The notes: generated from the sequence alone by a model not told the origin. A DNA stretch of 64,000 nucleotides from Leptasterias polaris (GCA_037783415.1 JAZGTN010000119.1:434001-498000); one strand, 5' to 3'; shown: positions 32,052 through 43,998, numbered from the stretch's first letter. Program-made: numbers and translations.

Positions 32052-32866
32052 CAAGGGCGTCGATGGGTGGGGGACGGGTGGGGGGACATGTCCCGCCCCC
32101 ACTTTTTAGACTGGGGGGGGGCAGCATATCAGATGTCCCCCCACTTTTTGATTGACTGTTCATTAGAAATATGCAACAAAATATGAAAAAATATACACCA
32201 TTTTCTAGATTTAATATTTCAAACGAACAAACGGTGAAATGTTTTCTTCATTTTCATCTTTTGTTCTGATGGACCACGCGCAGAATGGTATTTTTGGCCT
32301 ATTTCCGTTTCTATAATAAGTACAGACAATAGACGACAAGTTCCGTCCAAGACATGAACGTCAAAATCCCGCTTACATACCTTGTTTAATTAGTATTCAA
32401 GTTATGCGTCATTTGTGTATGATATAATGTACGGTACACTGTGTGTGCGCGCACGTGCAAATGTGTTACATTTTTTTACAACCACACAACGCACAAAATG
32501 TAGTAAAATCCATTAAAATAAATAGGAGCAGTTTGGGTCATGACAAGATTTGTCGAAGAAGCAGTATTTTGTTTTTTCGAAGAACTTCAAGCTGACACAC
32601 GATAAACGCCGTATTCCTGAAGCATGTTTGTATTTGGTAGAATCTCGGTTTTACATAAGGGAAATCCAGGCCCAAACACCATTTCGGATGATGTTATTGT
32701 TAAATATCACCCCTGTAACTCGCCTCCTGGTCAAACAAAAAATAGGGAACAAGTGTAACACAGAATTAAATGTAAAAGTAATGGGGGGTGCAAATAATGT
32801 AATATGTATTTTGTCAAGACTTGCTCGCCCGTCCCCCCTACTTTTCAGTAGCGATCGACGCCCTTG
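32052..32866. mobile_element. Non-autonomous hAT-type element with 8-bp target duplication
   Basis: Ends CAAGGGCGTCGAT / ATCGACGCCCTTG are perfect 13-bp inverted repeats. CAGGAATC flanks it on both sides (32044-32051 and 32867-32874), the 8-bp duplication typical of hAT transposition. The 815-bp interior encodes no recognisable transposase; the 114-codon ORF inside has no motif. Confidence 0.85.
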
Positions 32867-33144
32867 CAGGAATCACACACAGTTGTTGAGTTGAATGACT
32901 ATCATCACTACCGAGATGTGCACATAATTAAAGGAGAATCACTAAACAGTTAAACAAGCGTTTGTTATTGTCAAATTGCAACAACTTTACGATCTCGTGA
33001 CAATTATTATTGAGAGGAAACAGATAAGTGTTATCTTCTTTTTAATCTTAACAAAAATCACCTGACCTCGGACCTCGCTACAACCGTCGCGTCTGGAGGA
33101 AGGGAGGAAGGAGGGTTACGATCAACGGCGCACCCAGGATTATG

Positions 33145-33181
33145 TTTTTTTTTTTTTTTTTTTTTTTGGGGGGGGGGGGGG
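33145..33181 (+). repeat. Poly-T followed by poly-G tract
   Basis: About 23 T then about 12 G. Lengths of such runs are often unreliable. Confidence 0.85.
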
Positions 33182-33769
33182 CTCAAACGAATGTATTGGG
33201 TGGGGTCCAGGGGCCGGCCTTACGGGCAAAGCCCCCTGGAGCTCTGAGGTTCTGGCGTTCTGAGGTTTTGGCGTTTTAGGGGTGAAAAATCAAGCCTCTT
33301 TATGCATAAAATTAGAAAAACGTACTTTTTAAGCACTTCTGATCCATATAATTTTTTTAAGTTTATAAAAAAAAAAAAAAACCCTACTTTTCATCACTGG
33401 GCGGCAAATTCCATTAATAAGTGGGCGGCAAACCCTTGTCCTACAGATAAACCTTTGTTTTGCGAAAGTGGTGTCACATAATAATAATTTATATCAGATT
33501 ACTGTTCAAAAATGAAATTATACGTTTAACCAGGACATGAATGTGATGTGTAATTTGGAAAGGGTAGGATTGCAGACCTTTTTAATCCCTGAACATAGCC
33601 GACTAAAATGAAAAGGGTGGAAAAGAAGCAACGCGTGATGATATTCATTTTTGATCTGGTCGGTATCTGGCCCCATGCATATTCATTAAAAACATCGCGG
33701 GTAATTGCTGAGATCATATTGGAGCCAAAGGCTGAAAAAACATGAAATTGACAATCTTTTAAATCACAA

Positions 33770-34015
33770 TATTAAACCCAAACCAAGAACGTAAAGAATA
33801 TAGATATACAAGTTTATTTCACAATATTAAACCCAAACCCACAATATTAAACTCACAATATTAAACCCAAACCCACATTGTTATATCACAATAATAAACC
33901 CAAACCCAAATCACAATATTAAACCCAAACCAAGAACGTAAAGAATATAGATATACAAGTTTATATCACAATATTAAACCCAAACCCAAATCACAATATT
34001 AAACCCAAACCAAGA
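33770..34015 (+). repeat. Direct repeats built on CACAATATTAAACCCAAACC
   Basis: CACAATATTAAACCCAAACC occurs at least six times, with AAGAACGTAAAGAATATAGA-TATACAAGTTTAT present twice. Another CACAATATTAAACCCAAACC lies at 34372. Confidence 0.8.
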
Positions 34016-34019
34016 ACCC

Positions 34020-34790
34020 CCAAATGCAAATAATGTGCCCTGATTTGTCAGCAGAAGTGATGATACATTTATATTAATGAGACAAAACTGGGTTGTCAAA
34101 ATTGACATCTTGGGTGTTGTCACGAGTGAATAAAGAAGAGGGAGTCAACATTTAAAATTTAGGGGAAAAAAATAACACCGATGTAATTGTTGTATTTGTT
34201 TTTCCCGGAAATTAATGTGCTTGTTTAAACCCTCAGTATCTAGACAAAGCAAAACAACAATGATAATAACTAATTCGTATATAGCGCATTTTACAATAAA
34301 GTATCTATGCGACAGGTGTGATTGGAGCCCCCAAAAAGGCTGACAAATATGAAATTTACAATCTTTAAAATCACAATATTAAACCCAAACCAAGAACCCC
34401 CAAATTATAGAGATACAAGTTTTAATAGTTGTGGGATGCACACAACACAATTGCAAATTGACCAGAGCCTTGAGTGGGACTTGAACCAGCGACCTCAAGA
34501 TTAGCGTGCTCTACAACTGATGTGCCCTGATTTGTCAGCAGAAGTGATGATAAGTATACATTAATGAGACAATGTCTAGTCGCTTTCCCCCCTGCTTACC
34601 ATATCAAATGTCTACACTGAAAAACTGGGGTGTTAAAATTGACACATTGGGTGTTGTCAAGAGTGAATATAGAAGAGAGAGTCAACATTTACATTTTAGG
34701 GGAAAAAATTAACACCGATATAATATGTTTTTTCTTTTTCGGAAATGTTTTGTTTAACATCCTTGGTGTTTAATTTGATTAAAAGCATAA
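34020..34790 (+). repeat. Local direct duplication of about 250 bp
   Basis: ATGTGCCCTGATTTGTCAGC, AGAAGTGATGATA, TTGGGTGTTGTCA, GAGTCAACATTTA and AATTAACACCGAT occur at 34036-34200 and again at 34519-34720. A SINE tail fragment (TATATAGCGCATTTTACAAT, about 34275) and a tRNA-like head (34464-34515) lie in or near the spacer. Confidence 0.65.
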
Positions 34791-35104
34791 CAATGATAAT
34801 AGTAGCACAGTGCTTCCAGCTTGCGACACCGCAGTTGTTAAATTTTGTCAATAGAGGGCGCTACCAAATTTGTTTGGCTCAAGAACCATCATCCTGATGA
34901 CTTGTAGCCATCAGAACTTGAATTTGATTTAAATCGCCTGGCCATGACATCCCATGGTGTAAATTTTAACACTCGAGATTTTGCAGTTTATGTTTAAAAA
35001 TAAATTAAATGGTATCGTTTTCTAACGTGCAAATTTGGCCTTCTGCGACCTTGGCCAGACAAGAGTTCAACAACCCCCTGCGGCAAGGCAGGAATAATTT
35101 AAAA

Positions 35105-35205
35105 CAAAGTCGTGGACGACGGCTATTTTCCCGGCCGCGGCGACCACGACGATGACGACCACCACGTCGTCGGCGTCGTCGGCACCGTCGGCAGGCGCGG
35201 TTCTA
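35105..35205 (+). repeat. GC-rich trinucleotide tract (CGT/CGG/CGA)
   Basis: CGACCACGACGATGACGACC, then CGTCGTCGGCGTCGTCGGCA. Low-complexity, with no gene visible. Confidence 0.7.
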
Positions 35206-35541
35206 CCTGGGTGGGGGAGCTTTAGCCCCCAAACTTTTTTGTAGCCTCCCCAAAAAATACATGCTGGAATACTGGATCTTCATTAAATTAAAATGAATAG
35301 ATTAATTGTACGGTCTTTTCACATTAATTTTACTATAGTCTGGGCCCAGACTATACATGTACGATTAAATGTTTCACATTGGACAAGTGCGGTGCTTAGA
35401 ATTACGGTTTCCGCCGGCGCGCGCTTCCAACTCGTTTTGTTTTGTATTACATGAACATAAAAACCAATCTCAGTTTAGAAATGAAGACGATGCGGGCGTG
35501 TATTTACATGATAAAGTCAGTACTTCACACACACTAGACAA

Positions 35542-36293
35542 AATGGCTACGCTAAGAAAACAGACAAAATCGGACTGCTTTCTTAAGAAGAAACATGAGC
35601 CAACAGAGAGTGATGACAAGCCACCTTCCTCCACATCTGCAGATGTTGATGATGCAGAAGAAGAGGTGAGATTGGTGTATTAAAGATCAAAAGGATAACA
35701 AGTGTTGGTGCTATTCCATCCAGTGACGCTGTATGTTGGCACATTGTAATGTGAAAATAATGTATTTGTGGCAATACAGATTTATGGTAACTGCTGGACT
35801 ATTTAAACCTAACAAATAGGAAAGATACATTACGGCTATACGAAAACGAATCAATTTATTTTGTAAGTAATTTTGCAAAATTGGGGCGACGCATGTGCAC
35901 CAAACTTTGGACCCCCATCCTTTATACACCCCAATAAAAACCTGGAGCATCAGGTAGCTGTGGCACATCAAATGTTTTTAACAGATGCACCGGGTTCAAC
36001 GGAGGAAACCATGGAACGGTTGTTTAAATTGAAATCAGCATTCCCTGACCTCCTCCGCTTCTTCCAACTGGTCTGTACCATCCCTGTTACATCAGCAACC
36101 GCAGAGAGAAGTTTTTCAACGATGAAAAGAGTAAAAACATTTACGTGCTACCATGAGCAACAGCCGACTGACCCATCTTGATGTGGCCTCGCAATCGAAC
36201 GCGACATGACACAGGAACTACTTCAACATCCCGACAAAGGTGTCGATGAGTTTGCCCGAAAAGGACGCCACATTTCACTAATCAAGTACACAT
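35542..36293 (+). pseudogene. hAT transposase remnant (internally deleted)
   Basis: The N-terminal piece MATLRKQTKSDCFLKKK plus an acidic stretch (35542-35682) is typical of hAT/ZMYM-like transposases. After a gap comes the C-terminal dimerisation region (35985-36160): FPDLLRFFQLVCTIPVTSAT, AERSFSTMKRVKT. It continues in other frames as SRLTHLDVAS and DEFARKGRHISLIK near 36155-36293. The BED finger and catalytic core are missing and frames shift, so it is dead. Confidence 0.75.
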
Positions 36294-36599
36294 GATAGTA
36301 TGCCTATCCCATAATATTCTCAATCAAAGTCGTTCACCACTGCAAGCTTTTGTTCTGTCCACCGTTTTGGAGTCAAAATAATTTGCATGCAACTGCATCA
36401 TGTGTGTTGTATGATTATTGTATCTTTCTACTTATTACGCGCCAAATAGGCCTACATGAAAAATGCGCTGTATATTAGGCCTATGTTGCTTTCGACTCCA
36501 AAAATGAAATAGCCGTAGCGAAAATTAGAGGGTGACGTCACGTGCAAAAGGTCTAGCCCCCCCCAAACAAAAATTAAATAAAAAATTGTGGCTCTAGGT

Positions 36600-36833
36600 C
36601 TATCTTTTAGGCATTGGCGTCACCTCACAAAAAAACGTCACCATCTCCTGGTAAAGTGGGCCTTGGCTGAAAATACCACCTTGATCATTGCAATAACCCT
36701 CTGTTAAATCTTGTACAGATTGACCGTTGAGAACAACCTGTGCCGTTTTTCCATCGTACGACGAGGTGCTGTTAACATGAGTTTGACATCCACCTGCAAT
36801 GGAGACCACCTTAAAGAAGAAGAAAAGCAACAT
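36600..36833 (-). CDS. Small secreted protein with three cysteines (or last exon of a spliced gene)
   Basis: From the ATG at 36833 the 77-residue ORF begins MLLFFFFKVVSIAG, a short signal-peptide-like segment. It continues GGCQTHVNSTSSYDGKTAQ, LTEGYCNDQGGIFSQGP, YQEMVTFFCEVTPMPKR and stops. A TATA box (36890-36883, TATAAATG) sits 50 bp upstream, supporting an independent gene. Against this, TCTCCATTGCAG|GTGGATG after a pyrimidine-rich tract is a good splice acceptor in phase 1, which would fit the phase-1 donor of the signal-peptide exon at 47369. Its YCND..GG...QEM segment resembles the exon at 37666-37780, so the two are probably paralogues. Function unknown. Confidence 0.55.
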   Translation of the reverse strand: MLLFFFFKVVSIAGGCQTHVNSTSSYDGKTAQVVLNGQSVQDLTEGYCNDQGGIFSQGPLYQEMVTFFCEVTPMPKR

Positions 36834-36882
36834 TGCCACTATAATCTTCAGATCACACGAGCAGGCCACTAGCTAATATTTG

Positions 36883-36890
36883 CATTTATA
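36883..36890 (-). promoter_or_regulatory. TATA box candidate for the 36600-36833 gene
   Basis: TATAAATG on the minus strand, about 50 bp upstream of the ATG. Confidence 0.4.
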
Positions 36891-36989
36891 CCACAGGTCC
36901 TTTTGGTTGGTAAGCAGTTTGCTGTAGCTAGTTCTATTTTCCCAAGAATTGTATATATTATTACTAATCCAATCCCCCATCCTAACATT

Positions 36990-37140
36990 TCCATGGCTAT
37001 TCAGAAAGAGAGGCATATAGCGCACTGGCGTACTCTTAAAAGCCCACCCCCCCGGTCAGAATTGAACCAAATCTCGGATCCCAAGAGGCGTAGCTCTATA
37101 TAAGAACTGCGTATTATTATTATTATTATTATTATTATTT
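36990..37140 (+). mobile_element. SINE fragment with (ATT)n tail
   Basis: GCATATAGCGCACTGGCG, CGGTCAGAATTGAACCAAAT and CTCTATATAAGAACTGCGTA precede ATT repeated about nine times (37108-37138). Confidence 0.5.
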
Positions 37141-37665
37141 TCAGGCTCAGGCTGACCCGAAAACTGGCTTAGGGAAAAAAAACACTAATTCTGATAAAAA
37201 AACTTTAACTAAAATTTGTCGAATTGCACTTTATAGGCTTGAAGAATATTGTGACAACCATGCAGGACTATCCGCACAAAATGTCTAAACAATTTTTGGG
37301 GGGATAATTAAACGAGTCTTATTTTCCCTTATTTTGGTTTGCATCTTATATACTGACCCGGCCTGGATGCACATTGTTTGCTTGGTCCAGTCTGTTTTGT
37401 TAATAGGCACATGGGCTATTCATGTTTGGCCTGGTTATTATTATATATTTTTTTCTTCTTCCTTTGGGGGAAGAAAAAGCAAAAAAACCAAAAAAAAAAC
37501 CCAGATAGGCCTAGATTTATAGGATTGATATGAATGCGAGGGCATCGAGTTTTCTATATTTGCGCGAAGTATATAAAATGGCCCGGTTGAAGTTTGAGGC
37601 AACAGGGTAAATATCACGGAGGCATGCAGGAAAAAAGAAGAAAAAAACAAAGAAGGAGTAGTTAC

Positions 37666-37780
37666 CTTTTGAATTACATTTTCGATCACACCTTTAAAGA
37701 TAAAAGCCATTACTTGGTGGTCAACGCACACCGAACCACCCAGTGCACAAGCGGTTGTTCCATCGTCATTGCAACAATAT
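37666..37780 (-). CDS. Internal exon of a secreted Cys-rich protein, paralogue of 36600-36833
   Basis: Acceptor CTTTATCTTCTAG|ATATTG and donor ATTCAAAAG|GTAACT delimit 115 bp (phase 2 in, phase 0 out). Encodes YCCNDDGTTACALGGSVCVD, HQVMAFIFKGVIENVIQK. YCCNDDG and QVMAFIFKGV align with YCNDQGG and QEMVTFFCEV of the downstream gene. The preceding exon was not found; the signal-peptide exon at 47369-47432 ends in phase 1, so at least one more exon would be needed. A LINE fragment lies directly upstream. Confidence 0.5.
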
Positions 37781-37854
37781 CTAGAAGATAAAGAACGGTG
37801 GGTAGTTAATTAAATTACGGGAGTTCATGAGTGTTGAATACAAACAGAACCAAG

Positions 37855-37940
37855 GACAGTCGCGTTGAAGCCAGGGTTGTGACCCTTGACATCTTCACGG
37901 CGTTTGATAAGGTTTGGCACAGCAGACACGTCTTCAATTA
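37855..37940 (+). pseudogene. LINE reverse-transcriptase fragment (older element, part 1)
   Basis: DSRVEARVVTLDIFTAFDKV-WHSRHVF matches the RT motif LDxSxAFDxVWH. The element appears to resume at 41125 after nested insertions. Confidence 0.5.
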
Positions 37941-38189
37941 AAATCATTCGGTATCTCTCAGGGCAATATAACGAATAACTCAAGGGATACCTCACCAAAC
38001 ATTCAGAGAGATTTAAGAAATGTCAATAAGCAGAATACAAGTCTACAAAACATAATGGAAATGGACAGGACGCGTAGCAAGGATGACCAGACAACAGATA
38101 GATAATTAGAGCCATTGATTGGCAACCCAGAACAAGAAAAAGATACAGAGAAGAAACAACGGGGATGGTTTGGTGAAGATCAATATTAG

Positions 38190-38240
38190 AGTGCAATTAG
38201 AGTGCAATTAGAGTGCAGTTAGAGTGTAGAACAATATTAG
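38190..38240 (+). repeat. Short tandem repeat AGAGTGCAATT
   Basis: About four copies of TTAGAGTGCAA or TTAGAGTGCAG just before the LINE at 38240. Confidence 0.7.
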
Positions 38241-41065
38241 AGTGCATATGGGTAAAAGTAAGACCAACCCGACTGCCTCGTGGGATTTCATCTATTGTAA
38301 TATGTGCTGTTTACATCACCACAAACTCCCCTTATCAAGATCCTTTGGAAAGACATGTTTTACAGAACATTGACAGTTTACGGATTAATTCTCCGGATGT
38401 AGGATTTGTTATTTTAGGCGATTTCAATCGCATGAATATTAATTCTCTTACCAGAGGAAACGACATTGTTTAAATTATAGATTTTCATACTCGTAAGGAT
38501 GCTATCTTAGACTTAATATTAACCAACTGTAAACTGAATACTTTGTACAACAAGCCTCAAGGCCTTGCTCCTATTGGCAGTAGTGATCATGTCTGTGTTA
38601 TATGGAAGCCTAAACAGCATAAAAAGCTTAAGAACACCCTGGTGGTTAAGGAATTTCGTTCGATGCATAATTCCAACATTCGTGTCCTGGAGTGGATGTT
38701 TGTATTTTTACATAAACTCTGGATTGTTTAACATAAAATCACAGGAGGGAGTTTTTAAAGGAAGGGGAGGGGGATTTGCATATCATGTAGCCTGTATTTT
38801 GTATTTCTATTTTTAATATGTATTGTTGTAAAAACTTTTTATTGTAATTTTTGTGTGGTGTGTCTTAAAGTGGATGTCTGTATTTTTATATATACTTTTC
38901 ACACCAGGAAAAGGAATTTCATGTACTTTTTAACATGACTAATAAAAGTTTGAATTGAATTGAATTGAATTGAATTCGTTCTTTTGGATCTTGGATGCAA
39001 AATCAAGATTGGAATTCTATTCTTTCATGTAATGAGGTTCAAGAGAAAGCCGACGCTTTTTATTCACTCCTTGACTTTGGCCTGAATTCATTTTGCCGAG
39101 TTAAAAAAAATTACGGCACATTGTAGAGATAAACCATGGCTCACATCCTACATTAAACAATTAATCTCGGACCGGCAAATAGCATAATGCTAATAATGAT
39201 CCACAGTGGCATACGATCCGTAACCTAGTTAAAAGGGAAGTTGCAAAGGGTCAACTATCCAATTATGCTAACAGAGTTAGAAATTTACAACAAACTGACC
39301 CCCACAGGTGGCATCAACAAATAAAAACTATGACTAATACTAAACATTCTTCTCATCTCTGCTTAGACATTCCAGGTATTGAGGACAACGATTATAAAAG
39401 TAAGGCTGAAGTGATTAACGGCAGGTTTGTCGGGGTGTCTGAGGGTCTTAATCCCCTGGATACCACAAATTTTCCTGCATACCTGCCCTCCATTAGTACA
39501 GTTCCTCATTTATACCCATGGAATGTTTATGCAGAACTTAAGAAGCTGGAATCTAGTAAATCATGTGGTCCTGATGAATTTCCTCCAAAACTTGCAAAGG
39601 AATTTGCTTACGAATTAAGCATTCCTCTCACAGATATTTTAAATTGTTCTTTTTCTAAAGGCATTGTTCCACTTCAATGGAAACGAGCCATAGTTGTTCC
39701 GATTCCCAAGCAATATCCTCCAAGTATTGACAAGTTGAGACCCATTTCGCTGACTTCCGTTTTTGCCAAAATAGCCGAGGGATTTGTTTCTAAGTGGGTT
39801 TTGTATGATACTCGGGACAAAATTGATAGTCGTCAATTCGGTAACGTCAAGGGTGTCTCAACAAGTCACTACTTGGTGGATTTGGTTCATTTTCTTTATC
39901 AAGGGGCTGAAAATATACACAATGTAGGGACGGTGGTGCTTACGGATTTCTCCAAGGCCTTTGATCTTGTCGACCATAATCTGTAACAAGTTCATTGATC
40001 TTGGTGTCCGAGGCTCCATTGTTCCATGGATTGGAGATTTCCTTAACAATAGAACTCAGTGTGTTCGATTTAACAATGTCAAATCTGATTATCAGTTGCT
40101 TAATGGAGGAATTGCACAAGGAACCAAATTAGGACGAATTGGATTTCAAATTTTCATAAATGATGCAGTCCAAGATACTACTAATTCTAAATGTCTGAAA
40201 TATGTTGATGACCTTACTTTGGTATATAGAAAATAGATCTATTTCTAGAAACAGTTCCCTCCAGGATGACTTGAATAAGTTAGTTGAATGGTCTGACAAA
40301 AACCAGGTCAGGTTAAATCCTTCTAAGTGTCAAGCCCTTCAAGTGTGTTTTAAGAAAAACCCTCCTGATGGTATAAATTTAACCATTAACGATGCCGTTT
40401 TGAAATTTGTCAACGAGGTCAAGGTCCTTGGAATTTGGCTACAAAACGATCTTAAATGGAATGCGCAAATCAATCATATTTTGAAAAAGGCTAACATGAA
40501 ATTGTTTATGCTAAGGACTCTTAAACAGTTTGGTTTTTCAATTAAAGAACACTGCATTGTCTATTGTGGTTATGTTAGACCAATTCTAGAGTATGCAGAT
40601 GTAGTGTGGCAGCCTGGTATTATCACTAAGCAATCTAACGACTTGGAACAGATTCAAAAAAGGGTATGTAGAATGATTTTGGGCCGGCAATATACTTCTT
40701 ATAATGATGCTCTTGTTACTTGCGGACTTGACTCCCTGGCTGGAAGGAGGAGAAATCATTGTGAACATTTTGCCAACAGTCTTGTTAATAACTCCCGTTT
40801 AAAATTTCTTCTCCCCCCGACCAGAGAGAGTGTCCATGGTAGGAATACCCGCAATTCCAAACAATATTCCACTCTTCCAATGAGAACCACCCGTTTCCAA
40901 AACAGTCCGGTCCCTTATTTTATTAACATTTTAAATAAATAATTGTTGTTTTAGTTGATGTTTTGATAATTATTTCTATTTGTTAAATTTTAAATATCAT
41001 TGTCTGTACAGTCACATGCAATTTGGCCACTGGGCCACAATTTGTGGTTTTAATAAAATAAAATA
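38240..41065 (+). mobile_element. Non-LTR retrotransposon (CR1/L2/Rex-like), 5'-truncated and degraded
   Basis: The endonuclease end reads WVKVRPTRLPRGISS, VILGDFNRMN (GDFN motif, 38402-38440) and IGSSDHVCVIW (SDH motif, 38571-38604). The RT reads GPDEFPPKLAKEF, LRPISLTSVFAKIAEG, VVLTDFSKAFDLVDH and KYVDDLTLVYRK (YVDD catalytic core at about 40200), followed by the long C-terminal region ending PVPYFINILNK at 40942. Damage includes a stop near 38472, frame changes near 39985 and 40230, and a 313-bp insertion at 38662-38974. The 3' end is AT-rich near 41040-41065. Confidence 0.85.
38662..38974 (+). mobile_element. 5'-truncated retroposon with (TTGAA)n tail, nested in the LINE
   Basis: Interrupts the LINE between KEFRS and FGSWMQNQDW. 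Flanked by TTCGTTC on both sides (38655-38661, 38975-38981). Carries AATAAAAG and five TTGAA units at its 3' end. Confidence 0.75.
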
Positions 41066-41067
41066 TA

Positions 41068-41110
41068 AATATATATATACCTAAATATAATATATATATA
41101 TAATATATAT
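41068..41110 (+). repeat. AT dinucleotide-rich tract
   Basis: ATAAATATATATATACC and AATATATATATATAATATAT, at the downstream boundary of the LINE. Confidence 0.7.
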
Positions 41111-41124
41111 CACAGGGAAGACTC

Positions 41125-41780
41125 TGGACCAAACGGATGAGGAAATACAAGGAACAAGGTATCCCTCAATAAACTACTCGGCATGGTCGTTTCTTTTTGT
41201 CGCTGATCGCAGTCACTTTGGCTCACGAAGGACAATCTTCCAGCGATGACGTCATTAATGCGAGAGTTCCTCGTGGTTTAATTTCAGGCCCAACTCTTAT
41301 TTTCCTCCTGTACATTAGTGACCCGTCTTATAGACCATGTGACCTGTGACATCACATGTCTACAAAAGAGCAACAGAGGTCTGGACTTCCTGCAGGCACA
41401 GTTTGTACGCAGCTCAATGGAAGATTATTCCATGGAGATTGCACTGTCCGATTTTTGTCAACTTTTGATATGACTGTACAGCAGTTGCTTTTGTAACTCT
41501 TGATTGTATGGTGGCAAAGTATGACACACAATGTAACTTTTCCGTTATTGCCTGTGTAGTATCTTGCCCGTTAGGAAATGCACTATAATGTACAAGGTCA
41601 CTATTTCTGTCAGCAAAGCCAACATGGTCTATGGCATTCCTCTAAACTTGCCATTGATGCTGACAACGCAACAATCAGCTTATTACAGTGTTCGTCGTCA
41701 ACTCTCGCTCTCAAGCTAATAGCGACTCTCAACCAGAAACTTGTAAGTATTGTTGGCTTGGGTAAGGACCGGCTTGTAAG
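41125..41780 (+). pseudogene. LINE reverse-transcriptase fragment (older element, part 2), split by a MITE
   Basis: SSSDDVINARVPRGLISGPT-LIFLLYISDP (41232-41325) matches GVPQGSxLGPxLFxxYINDL. After the MITE at 41333-41629 the frame LAIDADNATISLLQCSSSTL-ALKLIATLNQKL matches the following YADDxTIY region. It probably continues 37855-37940, with the LINE at 38240-41065 inserted between. Confidence 0.5.
41333..41629 (+). mobile_element. TA-flanked MITE (GACCATGT ends), copy 2, nested in a LINE fragment
   Basis: Ends GACCATGT / ACATGGTC with TA at 41331-41332 and 41630-41631. Same interior as 28731-29045. Confidence 0.8.
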
Positions 41781-42448
41781 AGCAGCTCCCGTTGTATTGT
41801 ATTTGTACTTACGTGGATCTTTTTGCTCTTTCACCGTTGCAGGTATCCCGAAAATTCGACAAGGCATCGGCTTTATCTCCTGCTCCTTTGCTATTCAACT
41901 TCCCGGTGTCAGAGACAAACCGATGGGGCTCTAGAGTCCCCGCAAGATAACATAAGTTGCCTTCTTCGGGAAGTTGGTCGCATTGAGGACAAACTGAAAC
42001 GACAATGTGTATGCTGTTTAAATGGTCATCCCGGCTTCGTTGGGTTATTTGGGCTACAAAATAGACTAAAACATGACCCCAAAGGTCTTACAGGAATGGC
42101 GAAGAATGGTTCCTAAAAGAAACCATCAAATTTTGCCTTTTCCGAGCATTAAAAAAAAAAAAAATTCACGTGGGTTATCCGAACCACTTGGTTCGGATAT
42201 AAACCCTTGATCTTCGGAGTTAGTTTTACTTAAAGCCGTATACAAATTATTTACTGCACCAATTTTGACAGGGGTATCGTGTAGCTGGCGGGCAGAGTGG
42301 CTCGGTGGGGCTAACGCGACGGAAACCCCATAGCCAAGAAATAGCTTCACCTGGGAGCTCATGAACACGTGGGAAGGGTAGGGAGCCAGACCACCAAGGA
42401 CATTTTTGTCATTGCTGGTTTGTCAGTCGATCGGAACACCTCGCTGAT

Positions 42449-42450
42449 CA

Positions 42451-42483
<33 letters not shown>
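42449..42483 (+). repeat. (AATC)n microsatellite
   Basis: About eight copies of AATC following a non-coding block (42240-42448) that may be a retroposon 3' end. Confidence 0.85.
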
Positions 42484-42499
42484 GTAAATTTCCGCGTAT

Positions 42500-43985
42500 C
42501 AAAATCAAAATCAAATCAAATCAAAGACAATGCAAGTTGGAAGATAAGAGTTAAATAGTTGTTTGATAAGACGTAATAAAGAATAAGCATGGAAGTTCAT
42601 GAAACTGTGGAGGAACCCATAAAAAGGCAAGGTTTGTAAGAATGGGTCCCTGAGCAAGTTTGTGCATTGAGCCGAGAATAAATTGTTGATGTCACCCCAG
42701 GTATAGGAACAATTTTCCTGAAAGGACTAGGTGTAACCAAGAAGGCTCAATGCACAAGCTGCTAACAACGAAAGTAGTTACCTAGACAAACGAACAAGTG
42801 GACAAGAACGAAAAAAGGCAGGTCATCAGCAATGTAAGAAAGAAAACATCTATCAACAATAGAAATTCAACAAAGTATAGCCTTAAATTTATGCTTAAAC
42901 ACAGAGATTTTTAGAGGGTTTAAGTTGAGAGTTTAGCGAGTTCCAAGGCTTGAGTCCCTCAAGTTTGACTGTTTTATGAGCGAGAGAAGTACGAGTATAT
43001 GGTATGAAGGTCGGAAGCTTGACGAGTTAAGTAAGAGTGAATCTCATGATTGTGTGTGAATATACTATTAATTGAGGATGGTAAAGCATTACGGATAGAC
43101 ACACGATCGAGGGACCCAAGTTGGTGATAATAAATGTATAAGTCCTATGTTTAGTAAAAATTAATGGTATGCAAAGCCTGTTCAAAAGACCTTTGCCACA
43201 AAAGTGGGGCTAGTAGGTCTAACCTAACACTACAGTAACTTAGTAATAGCCCCATCGGACAAATCCACTTCAATTTTTCAATGATACAAAGTGTAACACA
43301 GCGCCCCGATTATGTATATATAAGGACAATTCTGTTCAGTTTGTTAATTGAACTACCCCCACCCCATGCCAGTATACCATAATTAATATACGATCCGATT
43401 AATGTGTTATTGAGAGAATCTACCACCTATTGTTGCTCAGGGACCCATATTGTTTATCTTATTAATCACCCCAATATTTCTATCAATTATTTTACATTAC
43501 TGTTCGATATGAAAATCCCACTTTAATCCAATCCCGAGTCAATACAGGCCCCAAAATGTACAGCACTTAGTTTGTTTTAATAACAGTGTTAACACTTTTT
43601 ACATCGCGCAAGGAATTTCGGTGGCAGAGTTGCTAAATAACATGAAATTGGTCGATCTTTTCAATATTAAGAGACAATCCATTCACCCTGAACCAATTTA
43701 AAACATATATCAGTTCATTGTTGACCTTATTTATTAGGCAATTAAGATTACTACGGGAATGACATAAATTAGAATCATCAGCTAAATGAAACAAATTCAA
43801 GCAACACATGTTATTATTATTTAGATGACCCCTTATTTGCCTCTTTGTAGAGTTTATACAACTTTACTCGACACCATAAAAAGCGCACTCGCTTACACTA
43901 TTTTTATATTAGACAGTTTTCTGCAGTATGTTTACAATAATGTGAAATACATGTAGCTCCTGAGTCCATGGTCTGACCATAGAGA
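42500..43985. other. Intergenic DNA, no supported gene
   Basis: No ORF above 60 codons and no repeat match elsewhere in the window was recognised. Confidence 0.4.
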
Positions 43986-43998
43986 GGTCTCACTTATC

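Noticed and set aside
32550..32894. 114-codon plus ORF
   Set aside because: It runs through the end of the hAT-type element into flanking DNA and shows no motif.
41823..42116. 97-codon plus ORF with CVCCLNGHPGFVGLFGLQNR
   Set aside because: Vague resemblance to Cys-rich P2X7-C-terminal-like domains was considered, but the match is too short and the ORF crosses LINE remnants.
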